Positions 25,419 to 35,790 of a DNA stretch of 64,000 nt are shown here, piece by piece; position 1 is the stretch's first letter, and each line of letters starts with the position of its first letter. Location of the stretch: contig OY829538.1 of the NCBI GenBank assembly GCA_963691705.1, positions 27,858,836-27,922,835 of the forward strand, read 5' to 3'. The stretch is from Viola odorata (Eukaryota; Streptophyta; Magnoliopsida; Malpighiales; Violaceae). The position numbers and the translations under genes are program-made. A model generated the notes under the pieces. It worked only from the letters and a program-made list of their open reading frames with translations. It was not told the DNA's origin and ran no database searches.

Positions 25419-28400
25419 ATGATGGTCATAGGGTCTGTCATAACCCATCAGGCTGTTCAAGCTAGCTCTCTCAATGTTAAACCCTGTGATTTACATATTA
25501 TTTCTTTGATTAATACAATTGGTCTCCACTGGCTAGATGGAATGGGTTTCTTCCATATAGAGAAAGGTTTTCTTTTGATGAATACAGGTTTCACAATCAA
25601 GGTGGACCAGATCTCCAGCCACAAGAACAAAGGGAACTACAAATTTCCTCCACTAGATGCAGAAGGCAACCATGTTCTACCTCTTGATGAAGATCTACCC
25701 CCACCAGCTCCTGCACCTCAGCCAGTCCTTGCACCACAACCTGCTCGTCCACCAAATCCTCCATCAGCTACTGCTAGTACCTCCCAAACAGATTCCCACA
25801 ACTTAGCCACCCTCGCAGCTCGGACTGAGCTTCTGCGTGAGCTCTTTGAGCTCCAGCAAAAAACTGCTAGCGGTAAATTGACCCGGAGGCCGTTGTACAT
25901 GCCAAGATAAAGATGATGGTCATGGGGTCTGTCATAACCCATCAAGTTGTTGAAGCTAGCTCTCTCAATGTTAAAACCTGTGATTTACATATTATTTCTT
26001 TGATTAAACCACTTGGTCTCCACTTTCTAGATGGAGTGGGTTTCTTCCATATAGAGAAAGGCTTTCTTTTCATGAATACGGGTTTTACAATCAAGGTGGA
26101 CCAGATCTACAGCCACAAGAACAAAGGGAACTACAAATTTCCTCCACTGCATGCAGAAGGCAACCCTGTTCTACCTCTTGATGTAGATCTGCCCCCACCA
26201 GCTCCTGAACCTCAGCCAGTCCTTGCACCACAACCTGCTCGTCCACCAAATCCTCCATCAGTTGCTTCTAGTACCTCCCAGACAGATTCCCACAACTTAG
26301 CAACCCTCGCAGCTCGGACTGAGCTCCTGTGTGAGCTCTTTGAGCTCCAGCAAAAAACTGCTAGCGGTAAATTGACCCGGAGGCCGTTGTACATGCCAAG
26401 ATAAAGATGATGGTCATGGGGTCTGTCATAACCCATCAGGTTGTTGAAGCTAGCTCTCTCAATGTTAAAACCTGTGATTTACATATTATTTCTTTGATTA
26501 AACCACTTGGTCTCCACTGTCTAGATGGAGTGGGTTTCTTCCATATAGAGAAAGGCTTTCTTTTCATGAATACGGGTTTTACAATCAAGGTGGACCAGAT
26601 CTACAGCCACAAGAACAAAGGGAACTACAAATTTCCTCCACTGCATGCAGAAGGCAACCCTGTTCTACCTCTTGATGTAGATCTGCCCCCACCAGCTCCT
26701 GAACCTCAGCCAGTCCTTGCACCACAACCTGCTCGTCCACCAAATCCTCCATCAGTTGCTTCTAGTACCTCCCAGACAGATTCCCACAACTTAGCAACCC
26801 TCGCAGCTCGGACTGAGCTCCTGTGTGAGCTCTTTGAGCTCCAGCAAAAAACTGCTAGCGGTAAATTGACCCGGAGGCCGTTGTACATGCCAAGATAAAG
26901 ATGATGGTCATGGGGTCTGTCATAACCCATCAGGTTGTTCAAGCTAGCGCTCTCAATGTTAAAACCTGTGATTTACATATTATTTCTTTGATTAAACCAC
27001 TTGGTTTCCACTGTCTAGATGGAATGGGTTTCTTCCATATAGAGAAAGGTTTTCTTTTGATGAATACAGGTCTCACAATCAAGGTAGACCAGATCTTCAG
27101 CCACAAGAATAAAGGGAACTACAAATTTCCTCCAGTGGATGCAGAAGGCAACCCTGCTCTACCTCTTAAAGTGGATCTGCCCCCACCAGCTCCTGCACCT
27201 CAGCCAGTCCTTGCACCACAACCTGCTCGTCCACCAAATCCTCCATCAGCTGCTTCTAGTACCTCCCAGACAGATTCCCACAACTTAGCAACCCTCGCAG
27301 CTCGGACTGAGCTCCTGTGTGAGCTCTTTGAGCTCCAGCAAAAAACTGCTAGCGGTAAATTGACCCGGAGGCCGTTGTACATGCCAAGATAAAGATGATG
27401 GTCATAGGGTCTGCCATAACCCATCAGGCTGTTCAAGCTAGCTCTCTCAATGTTAAACCCTGTGATTTACATATTATTTCTTTGATTAATACAATTGGTC
27501 TCCACTGGCTAGATGGAATGGGTTTCTTCCATATAGAGAAAGGTTTTCTTTTGATGAATACAGGTTTCACAATCAAGGTGGACCAGATCTCCAGCCACAA
27601 GAACAAAGGGAACTACAAATTTCCTCCACTAGATGCAGAAGGCAACCATGTTCTACCTCTTGATGAAGGTCTACCCCCACCAGCTCCTGCACCTCAGCCA
27701 GTCCTTGCACCACAACCTGCTCGTCCACCAAATCCTCCATCAGCTACTGCTAGTACCTCCCAAAAAGATTCCCACAACTTAGCCACCCTCGCAGCTCGGC
27801 TGAGCTTCTGCGTGAGCTCTTTGAGCTCCAGCAAAAAACTGCTAGCGGTAAATTGACCCGGAGGCCGTTGTACATGCCAAGATAAAGATGATGGTCATGG
27901 GGTCTGTCATAACCCATCAGGTTGTTGAAGCTAGCTCTCTCAATGTTAAAACCTGTGATTTACATATTATTTCTTTGATTAAACCACTTGGTCTCCACTG
28001 TCTAGATGGAGTGGGTTTCTTCCATATAGAGAAAGGCTTTCTTTTCATGAATACGGGTTTTACAATCAAGGTGGACCAGATCTACAGCCATAAGAACAAA
28101 GGGAACTACAAATTTCCTCCACTGCATGCAGAAGGCAACCCTGTTCTACCTCTTGATGTAGATCTGCCCCCACCAGCTCCTGAACCTCAGCCAGTCCTTG
28201 CACCACAACCTGCTCGTCCACCAAATCCTCCATCAGTTGCTTCTAGTACCTCCCAGACAGATTCCCACAACTTAGCAACCCTCGCAGCTCGGACTGAGCT
28301 CCTGTGTGAGCTCTTTGAGCTCCAGCAAAAAACTGCTAGCGGTAAATTGACCCGGAGGCCGTTGTACATGCCAAGATAAAGATGATGGTCATAGGGTCTG

Positions 28401-28875
28401 TCATAACCCATCAGGTTGTTCAAGCTAGCGCTCTCAATGTTAAAACCTGTGATTTACATATTATTTCTTTGATTAAACCACTTGGTTTCCACTGTCTAGA
28501 TGGAATGGGTTTCTTCCATATAGAGAAAGGTTTTCTTTTGATGAATACAGGTCTCACAATCAAGGTAGACCAGATCTTCAGCCACAAGAATAAAGGGAAC
28601 TACAAATTTCCTCCAGTGGATGCAGAAGGCAACCCTGCTCTACCTCTTAAAGTGGATCTGCCCCCACCAGCTCCTGCACCTCAGCCAGTCCTTGCACCAC
28701 AACCTGCTCGTCCACCAAATCCTCCATCAGCTGCTTCTAGTACCTCCCAGACAGATTCCCACAACTTAGCAACCCTCGCAGCTCGGACTGAGCTCCTGTG
28801 TGAGCTCTTTGAGCTCCAGCAAAAAACTGCTAGCGGTAAATTGACCCGGAGGCCGTTGTACATGCCAAGATAAAG
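25419..28875 (+). repeat. Seven-unit higher-order repeat (3457 bp)
   Basis: Units start at 25419 (B), 25913 (C-F), 26407 (C-D), 26901 (A-m), 27395 (Bd-g), 27888 (C-D) and 28382 (A). It equals the preceding eight-unit repeat with one C-D removed after C-F, and keeps its markers at 27414 and 28091. A private G to A at 25945 in the C-F unit is the only change I noticed that is specific to this copy. Confidence 0.93.
27395..27887 (+). repeat. Reference unit, type Bd-g (493 bp)
   Basis: B unit with the same A deletion as Bd-h, but with G at 275 (D to G codon) and A at 371 (T to K codon) and without the change at 303. Bd-g units are at 6181, 11118, 12599, 18032, 23938, 27395, 30358, 56045 and 61478. 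They are followed by C-H in six cases and by C-D in the three copies of the 8-7-6 series. The identical deletion in both forms points to one origin. Confidence 0.95.
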
Positions 28876-31344
28876 ATGATGGTCATAGGGTCTGTCATAA
28901 CCCATCAGGCTGTTCAAGCTAGCTCTCTCAATGTTAAACCCTGTGATTTACATATTATTTCTTTGATTAATACAATTGGTCTCCACTGGCTAGATGGAAT
29001 GGGTTTCTTCCATATAGAGAAAGGTTTTCTTTTGATGAATACAGGTTTCACAATCAAGGTGGACCAGATCTCCAGCCACAAGAACAAAGGGAACTACAAA
29101 TTTCCTCCACTAGATGCAGAAGGCAACCATGTTCTACCTCTTGATGAAGATCTACCCCCACCAGCTCCTGCACCTCAGCCAGTCCTTGCACCACAACCTG
29201 CTCGTCCACCAAATCCTCCATCAGCTACTGCTAGTACCTCCCAAACAGATTCCCACAACTTAGCCACCCTCGCAGCTCGGACTGAGCTTCTGCGTGAGCT
29301 CTTTGAGCTCCAGCAAAAAACTGCTAGCGGTAAATTGACCCGGAGGCCGTTGTACATGCCAAGATAAAGATGATGGTCATGGGGTCTGTCATAACCCATC
29401 AGGTTGTTGAAGCTAGCTCTCTCAATGTTAAAACCTGTGATTTACATATTATTTCTTTGATTAAACCACTTGGTCTCCACTTTCTAGATGGAGTGGGTTT
29501 CTTCCATATAGAGAAAGGCTTTCTTTTCATGAATACGGGTTTTACAATCAAGGTGGACCAGATCTACAGCCACAAGAACAAAGGGAACTACAAATTTCCT
29601 CCACTGCATGCAGAAGGCAACCCTGTTCTACCTCTTGATGTAGATCTGCCCCCACCAGCTCCTGAACCTCAGCCAGTCCTTGCACCACAACCTGCTCGTC
29701 CACCAAATCCTCCATCAGTTGCTTCTAGTACCTCCCAGACAGATTCCCACAACTTAGCAACCCTCGCAGCTCGGACTGAGCTCCTGTGTGAGCTCTTTGA
29801 GCTCCAGCAAAAAACTGCTAGCGGTAAATTGACCCGGAGGCCGTTGTACATGCCAAGATAAAGATGATGGTCATGGGGTCTGTCATAACCCATCAGGTTG
29901 TTCAAGCTAGCGCTCTCAATGTTAAAACCTGTGATTTACATATTATTTCTTTGATTAAACCACTTGGTTTCCACTGTCTAGATGGAATGGGTTTCTTCCA
30001 TATAGAGAAAGGTTTTCTTTTGATGAATACAGGTCTCACAATCAAGGTAGACCAGATCTTCAGCCACAAGAATAAAGGGAACTACAAATTTCCTCCAGTG
30101 GATGCAGAAGGCAACCCTGCTCTACCTCTTAAAGTGGATCTGCCCCCACCAGCTCCTGCACCTCAGCCAGTCCTTGCACCACAACCTGCTCGTCCACCAA
30201 ATCCTCCATCAGCTGCTTCTAGTACCTCCCAGACAGATTCCCACAACTTAGCAACCCTCGCAGCTCGGACTGAGCTCCTGTGTGAGCTCTTTGAGCTCCA
30301 GCAAAAAACTGCTAGCGGTAAATTGACCCGGAGGCCGTTGTACATGCCAAGATAAAGATGATGGTCATAGGGTCTGCCATAACCCATCAGGCTGTTCAAG
30401 CTAGCTCTCTCAATGTTAAACCCTGTGATTTACATATTATTTCTTTGATTAATACAATTGGTCTCCACTGGCTAGATGGAATGGGTTTCTTCCATATAGA
30501 GAAAGGTTTTCTTTTGATGAATACAGGTTTCACAATCAAGGTGGACCAGATCTCCAGCCACAAGAACAAAGGGAACTACAAATTTCCTCCACTAGATGCA
30601 GAAGGCAACCATGTTCTACCTCTTGATGAAGGTCTACCCCCACCAGCTCCTGCACCTCAGCCAGTCCTTGCACCACAACCTGCTCGTCCACCAAATCCTC
30701 CATCAGCTACTGCTAGTACCTCCCAAAAAGATTCCCACAACTTAGCCACCCTCGCAGCTCGGCTGAGCTTCTGCGTGAGCTCTTTGAGCTCCAGCAAAAA
30801 ACTGCTAGCGGTAAATTGACCCGGAGGCCGTTGTACATGCCAAGATAAAGATGATGGTCATGGGGTCTGTCATAACCCATCAGGTTGTTGAAGCTAGCTC
30901 TCTCAATGTTAAAACCTGTGATTTACATATTATTTCTTTGATTAAACCACTTGGTCTCCACTGTCTAGATGGAGTGGGTTTCTTCCATATAGAGAAAGGC
31001 TTTCTTTTCATGAATACGGGTTTTACAATCAAGGTGGACCAGATCTACAGCCATAAGAACAAAGGGAACTACAAATTTCCTCCACTGCATGCAGAAGGCA
31101 ACCCTGTTCTACCTCTTGATGTAGATCTGCCCCCACCAGCTCCTGAACCTCAGCCAGTCCTTGCACCACAACCTGCTCGTCCACCAAATCCTCCATCAGT
31201 TGCTTCTAGTACCTCCCAGACAGATTCCCACAACTTAGCAACCCTCGCAGCTCGGACTGAGCTCCTGTGTGAGCTCTTTGAGCTCCAGCAAAAAACTGCT
31301 AGCGGTAAATTGACCCGGAGGCCGTTGTACATGCCAAGATAAAG

Positions 31345-31838
31345 ATGATGGTCATAGGGTCTGTCATAACCCATCAGGTTGTTCAAGCTAGCGCTCTCAA
31401 TGTTAAAACCTGTGATTTACATATTATTTCTTTGATTAAACCACTTGGTTTCCACTGTCTAGATGGAATGGGTTTCTTCCATATAGAGAAAGGTTTTCTT
31501 TTGATGAATACAGGTCTCACAATCAAGGTAGACCAGATCTTCAGCCACAAGAATAAAGGGAACTACAAATTTCCTCCAGTGGATGCAGAAGGCAACCCTG
31601 CTCTACCTCTTAAAGTGGATCTGCCCCCACCAGCTCCTGCACCTCAGCCAGTCCTTGCACCACAACCTGCTCGTCCACCAAATCCTCCATCAGCTGCTTC
31701 TAGTACCTCCCAGACAGATTCCCACAACTTAGCAACCCTCGCAGCTCGGACTGAGCTCCTGTGTGAGCTCTTTGAGCTCCAGCAAAAAACTGCTAGCGGT
31801 AAATTGACCCGGAGGCCGTTGTACATGCCAAGATAAAG
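31345..31838 (+). repeat. Reference unit, type A
   Basis: Representative of 38 A units. Diagnostic bases by unit position: A at 12 (G in A-m), C at 40, G at 49, T at 106, A at 124, AAA at 268-270 (K codon) and C at 350. A units alone carry AATAAA at unit positions 208-213. Compared with type C I count 21 base differences, all between positions 12 and 350; positions 351-494 are identical to C. Confidence 0.95.
31552..31557 (+). other. AATAAA hexamer, type A units only (representative)
   Basis: A single T at unit position 210 creates AATAAA at unit positions 208-213 in type A; B and C units read AACAAA. It is present in the 38 A units and the 51105 hybrid. The hexamer matches the canonical polyadenylation signal, but nothing else here shows that the array is transcribed, so a role is only possible. 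Confidence 0.35.
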
Positions 31839-32332
31839 ATGATGGTCATAGGGTCTGTCATAACCCATCAGGCTGTTCAAGCTAGCTCTCTCAATGTTAA
31901 ACCCTGTGATTTACATATTATTTCTTTGATTAATACAATTGGTCTCCACTGGCTAGATGGAATGGGTTTCTTCCATATAGAGAAAGGTTTTCTTTTGATG
32001 AATACAGGTTTCACAATCAAGGTGGACCAGATCTCCAGCCACAAGAACAAAGGGAACTACAAATTTCCTCCACTAGATGCAGAAGGCAACCATGTTCTAC
32101 CTCTTGATGAAGATCTACCCCCACCAGCTCCTGCACCTCAGCCAGTCCTTGCACCACAACCTGCTCGTCCACCAAATCCTCCATCAGCTACTGCTAGTAC
32201 CTCCCAAACAGATTCCCACAACTTAGCCACCCTCGCAGCTCGGACTGAGCTTCTGCGTGAGCTCTTTGAGCTCCAGCAAAAAACTGCTAGCGGTAAATTG
32301 ACCCGGAGGCCGTTGTACATGCCAAGATAAAG
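31839..32332 (+). repeat. Reference unit, type B (undeleted)
   Basis: Representative of 21 undeleted B units (35 with the Bd forms). Diagnostic bases: C at 35, C at 64, TACAATTGG instead of CCACTTGG near 100, G at 114 (W codon), GATGAAGAT near 268 and CTACTGCTAG near 350. B differs from A and C as far as position 418, where it keeps a CpG (CTGCGTGAG) that reads CTGTGTGAG in A and C. All undeleted B units but two (43695 and 52587) are followed directly by C-F. Confidence 0.95.
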
Positions 32333-32824
32333 ATGATGGTCATGGGGTCTGTCATAACCCATCAGGTTGTTGAAGCTAGCTCTCTCAATGTTAAAACCTG
32401 TGATTTACATATTATTTCTTTGATTAAACCACTTGGTCTCCACTTTCTAGATGGAGTGGGTTTCTTCCATATAGAGAAAGGCTTTCTTTTCATGAATACG
32501 GGTTTTACAATCAAGGTGGACCAGATCTACAGCCACAAGAACAAAGGGAACTACAAATTTCCTCCACTGCATGCAGAAGGCAACCCTGTTCTACCTCTTG
32601 ATGTAGATCTGCCCCCACCAGCTCCTGAACCTCAGCCAGTCCTTGCACCACAACCTGCTCGTCCACCAAATCCTCCATCAGTTGCTTCTAGTACCTCCCA
32701 GACAGATTCCCACAACTTAGCAACCCTCGCAGCTCGGACTGAGCTCCTGTGTGAGCTCTTTGAGCTCCAGCAAAAAACTGCTAGCGGTAAATTGACCCGG
32801 AGGCCGTTGTACATGCCAAGATAA
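32333..32824 (+). other. Near-unit-length open frame, probably not a gene (representative)
   Basis: From the ATGATG at unit position 1 an open frame of 163 codons runs to the TAA at 490-492; the next ATG follows after two bases. The product would have a mixed first half, a proline-rich stretch at about residues 91-115 (PPPAPEP, PARPPNPPS) and a short helical-looking end containing ELLCELFELQQK. No known domain or catalytic motif is recognised. The end faintly resembles tails of plant gag-like or transposon-associated proteins, which is weak inference. 114 units have the full frame, 14 have 153 codons and one has 156. There is no promoter or intergenic space, and A/C differences are mostly amino-acid-changing, so I read it as a relic or chance frame. 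Confidence 0.4.
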
Positions 32825-32837
32825 AGATGATGGTCAT
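32751..32837 (+). other. 87-bp block common to types A, B and C (representative)
   Basis: Unit positions 419-494 plus 1-11 of the next unit have the same consensus in all three types, although the types differ at many sites elsewhere. The block contains GAGCTCTTTGAGCTCC, an A6 tract, the stop cluster and the ATGATG. It may be a protein-binding segment, a preferred exchange site, or simply a recently homogenised part. Confidence 0.6.
32788..32824 (+). other. Three-frame stop cluster at the unit end (representative)
   Basis: TAA at unit positions 456-458, TGA at 461-463 and TAA at 490-492 lie in three different frames. Together they end every forward reading frame within 37 bp in nearly every unit. 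Since the unit is 494 bp, frames also shift at each junction. No protein can be read across units. Confidence 0.9.
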
Positions 32838-33320
32838 GGGGTCTGTCATAACCCATCAGGTTGTTGAAGCTAGCTCTCTCAATGTTAAAACCTGTGATTT
32901 ACATATTATTTCTTTGATTAAACCACTTGGTCTCCACTGTCTAGATGGAGTGGGTTTCTTCCATATAGAGAAAGGCTTTCTTTTCATGAATACGGGTTTT
33001 ACAATCAAGGTGGACCAGATCTACAGCCACAAGAACAAAGGGAACTACAAATTTCCTCCACTGCATGCAGAAGGCAACCCTGTTCTACCTCTTGATGTAG
33101 ATCTGCCCCCACCAGCTCCTGAACCTCAGCCAGTCCTTGCACCACAACCTGCTCGTCCACCAAATCCTCCATCAGTTGCTTCTAGTACCTCCCAGACAGA
33201 TTCCCACAACTTAGCAACCCTCGCAGCTCGGACTGAGCTCCTGTGTGAGCTCTTTGAGCTCCAGCAAAAAACTGCTAGCGGTAAATTGACCCGGAGGCCG
33301 TTGTACATGCCAAGATAAAG
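32827..33320 (+). repeat. Reference unit, type C-D
   Basis: C unit with G at 113 and G at 268 (GATGTAGAT, D-V-D codons). It is found throughout the window and is the only type I saw in direct tandem with an identical copy of itself (22456 and 22950). Confidence 0.93.
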
Positions 33321-35296
33321 ATGATGGTCATGGGGTCTGTCATAACCCATCAGGTTGTTCAAGCTAGCGCTCTCAATGTTAAAACCTGTGATTTACATAT
33401 TATTTCTTTGATTAAACCACTTGGTTTCCACTGTCTAGATGGAATGGGTTTCTTCCATATAGAGAAAGGTTTTCTTTTGATGAATACAGGTCTCACAATC
33501 AAGGTAGACCAGATCTTCAGCCACAAGAATAAAGGGAACTACAAATTTCCTCCAGGGGATGCAGAAGGCAACCCTGCTCTACCTCTTAAAGTGGATCTGC
33601 CCCCACCAGCTCCTGCACCTCAGCCAGTCCTTGCACCACAACCTGCTCGTCCACCAAATCCTCCATCAGCTGCTTCTAGTACCTCCCAGACAGATTCCCA
33701 CAACTTAGCAACCCTCGCAGCTCGGACTGAGCTCCTGTGTGAGCTCTTTGAGCTCCAGCAAAAAACTGCTAGCGGTAAATTGACCCGGAGGCCGTTGTAC
33801 ATGCCAAGATAAAGATGATGGTCATAGGGTCTGTCATAATCCATCAGGCTGTTCAAGCTAGCTCTCTCAATGTTAAACCCTGTGATTTACATATTATTTC
33901 TTTGATTAATACAATTGGTCTCCACTGGCTAGATGGAATGGGTTTCTTCCATATAGAGAAAGGTTTTCTTTTGATGAATACAGGTTTCACAATCAAGGTG
34001 GACCAGATCTCCAGCCACAAGAACAAAGGGAACTACAAATTTCCTCCACTAGATGCAGAAGGCAACCATGTTCTACCTCTTGATGAAGATCTACCCCCAC
34101 CAGCTCCTGCACCTCAGCCAGTCCTTGCACCACAACCTGCTCGTCCACCAAATCCTCCATCAGCTACTGCTAGTACCTCCCAAACAGATTCCCACAACTT
34201 AGCCACCCTCGCAGCTCGGACTGAGCTTCTGCGTGAGCTCTTTGAGCTCCAGCAAAAAACTGCTAGCGGTAAATTGACCCGGAGGCCGTTGTACATGCCA
34301 AGATAAAGATGATGGTCATGGGGTCTGTCATAACCCATCAGGTTGTTGAAGCTAGCTCTCTCAATGTTAAAACCTGTGATTTACATATTATTTCTTTGAT
34401 TAAACCACTTGGTCTCCACTTTCTAGATGGAGTGGGTTTCTTCCATATAGAGAAAGGCTTTCTTTTCATGAATACGGGTTTTACAATCAAGGTGGACCAG
34501 ATCTACAGCCACAAGAACAAAGGGAACTACAAATTTCCTCCACTGCATGCAGAAGGCAACCCTGTTCTACCTCTTGATGTAGATCTGCCCCCACCAGCTC
34601 CTGAACCTCAGCCAGTCCTTGCACCACAACCTGCTCGTCCACCAAATCCTCCATCAGTTGCTTCTAGTACCTCCCAGACAGATTCCCACAACTTAGCAAC
34701 CCTCGCAGCTCGGACTGAGCTCCTGTGTGAGCTCTTTGAGCTCCAGCAAAAAACTGCTAGCGGTAAATTGACCCGGAGGCCGTTGTACATGCCAAGATAA
34801 AGATGATGGTCATGGGGTCTGTCATAACCCATCAGGTTGTTGAAGCTAGCTCTCTCAATGTTAAAACCTGTGATTTACATATTATTTCTTTGATTAAACC
34901 ACTTGGTCTCCACTGTCTAGATGGAGTGGGTTTCTTCCATATAGAGAAAGGCTTTCTTTTCATGAATACGGGTTTTACAATCAAGGTGGACCAGATCTAC
35001 AGCCACAAGAACAAAGGGAACTACAAATTTCCTCCACTGCATGCAGAAGGCAACCCTGTTCTACCTCTTGATGTAGATCTGCCCCCACCAGCTCCTGAAC
35101 CTCAGCCAGTCCTTGCACCACAACCTGCTCGTCCACCAAATCCTCCATCAGTTGCTTCTAGTACCTCCCAGACAGATTCCCACAACTTAGCAACCCTCGC
35201 AGCTCGGACTGAGCTCCTGTGTGAGCTCTTTGAGCTCCAGCAAAAAACTGCTAGCGGTAAATTGACCCGGAGGCCGTTGTACATGCCAAGATAAAG

Positions 35297-35790
35297 ATGA
35301 TGGTCATGGGGTCTGTCATAACCCATCAGGTTGTTCAAGCTAGCGCTCTCAATGTTAAAACCTGTGATTTACATATTATTTCTTTGATTAAACCACTTGG
35401 TTTCCACTGTCTAGATGGAATGGGTTTCTTCCATATAGAGAAAGGTTTTCTTTTGATGAATACAGGTCTCACAATCAAGGTAGACCAGATCTTCAGCCAC
35501 AAGAATAAAGGGAACTACAAATTTCCTCCAGTGGATGCAGAAGGCAACCCTGCTCTACCTCTTAAAGTGGATCTACCCCCACCAGCTCCTGCACCTCCGC
35601 CAGTCCTTGCACCACAACCTGCTCGTCCACCAAATCCTCCATCAGCTGCTTCTAGTACCTCCCAGACAGATTCCCACAACTTAGCAACCCTCGCAGCTCG
35701 GACTGAGCTCCTGTGTGAGCTCTTTGAGCTCCTGCAAAAAACTGCTAGCGGTAAATTGACCCGGAGGCCGTTGTACATGCCAAGATAAAG
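35297..35790 (+). repeat. A-m sub-variant with linked changes at 302 and 437
   Basis: A to C at 35598 (Q to P codon) and A to T at 35733 (Q to L codon) occur together, 135 bp apart. The same pair is in the A-m units at 39249, 41225, 44683, 46659 and 48635 and nowhere else. A private G to A at 35575 marks this copy. The sub-variant alternates with the plain A-m (33321, 37273, 43201), which shows exchange between copies of the four-unit repeat. Confidence 0.9.

Larger units (their letters stand above)
28876..31838 (+). repeat. Six-unit higher-order repeat (2963 bp)
   Basis: Units start at 28876 (B), 29370 (C-F), 29864 (A-m), 30358 (Bd-g), 30851 (C-D) and 31345 (A). It equals the preceding repeats with no C-D between C-F and A-m, and has the same markers at 30377 and 31054. 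It is the end point of an 8-7-6 series in which exactly one unit is missing at each step. Confidence 0.93.
32333..32826 (+). repeat. Reference unit, type C-F
   Basis: C unit with T at position 113 (CCACTTTCTAG, F codon) where other C units have G (C codon). Every C-F unit in the window directly follows an undeleted B unit, the first at 14574 and the last at 63453; none occurs left of 14574. This strict linkage shows that B/C-F has been amplified as a pair. Confidence 0.93.

Noticed and set aside
32463..32472. TATA-like CATATAGAGA as a promoter
   Set aside because: It is a weak match inside an AT-richer part of every unit, with no supporting start signals.
32418..32522. Splice-like signals (CTTTCTAG then ATGG; CAAG then GTGGAC) suggesting a small repeated exon
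   Set aside because: The pyrimidine tract is weak, the donor is poor in types B and C, the putative exon is about 65 bp, and no unique flanking exons exist in the window.
32781..32800. CENP-B box-like motif around TTGACCCGGAGG
   Set aside because: It lacks the TTCG half and the spacing of the known NTTCGNNNNANNCGGGN box; only the CGG core resembles it.
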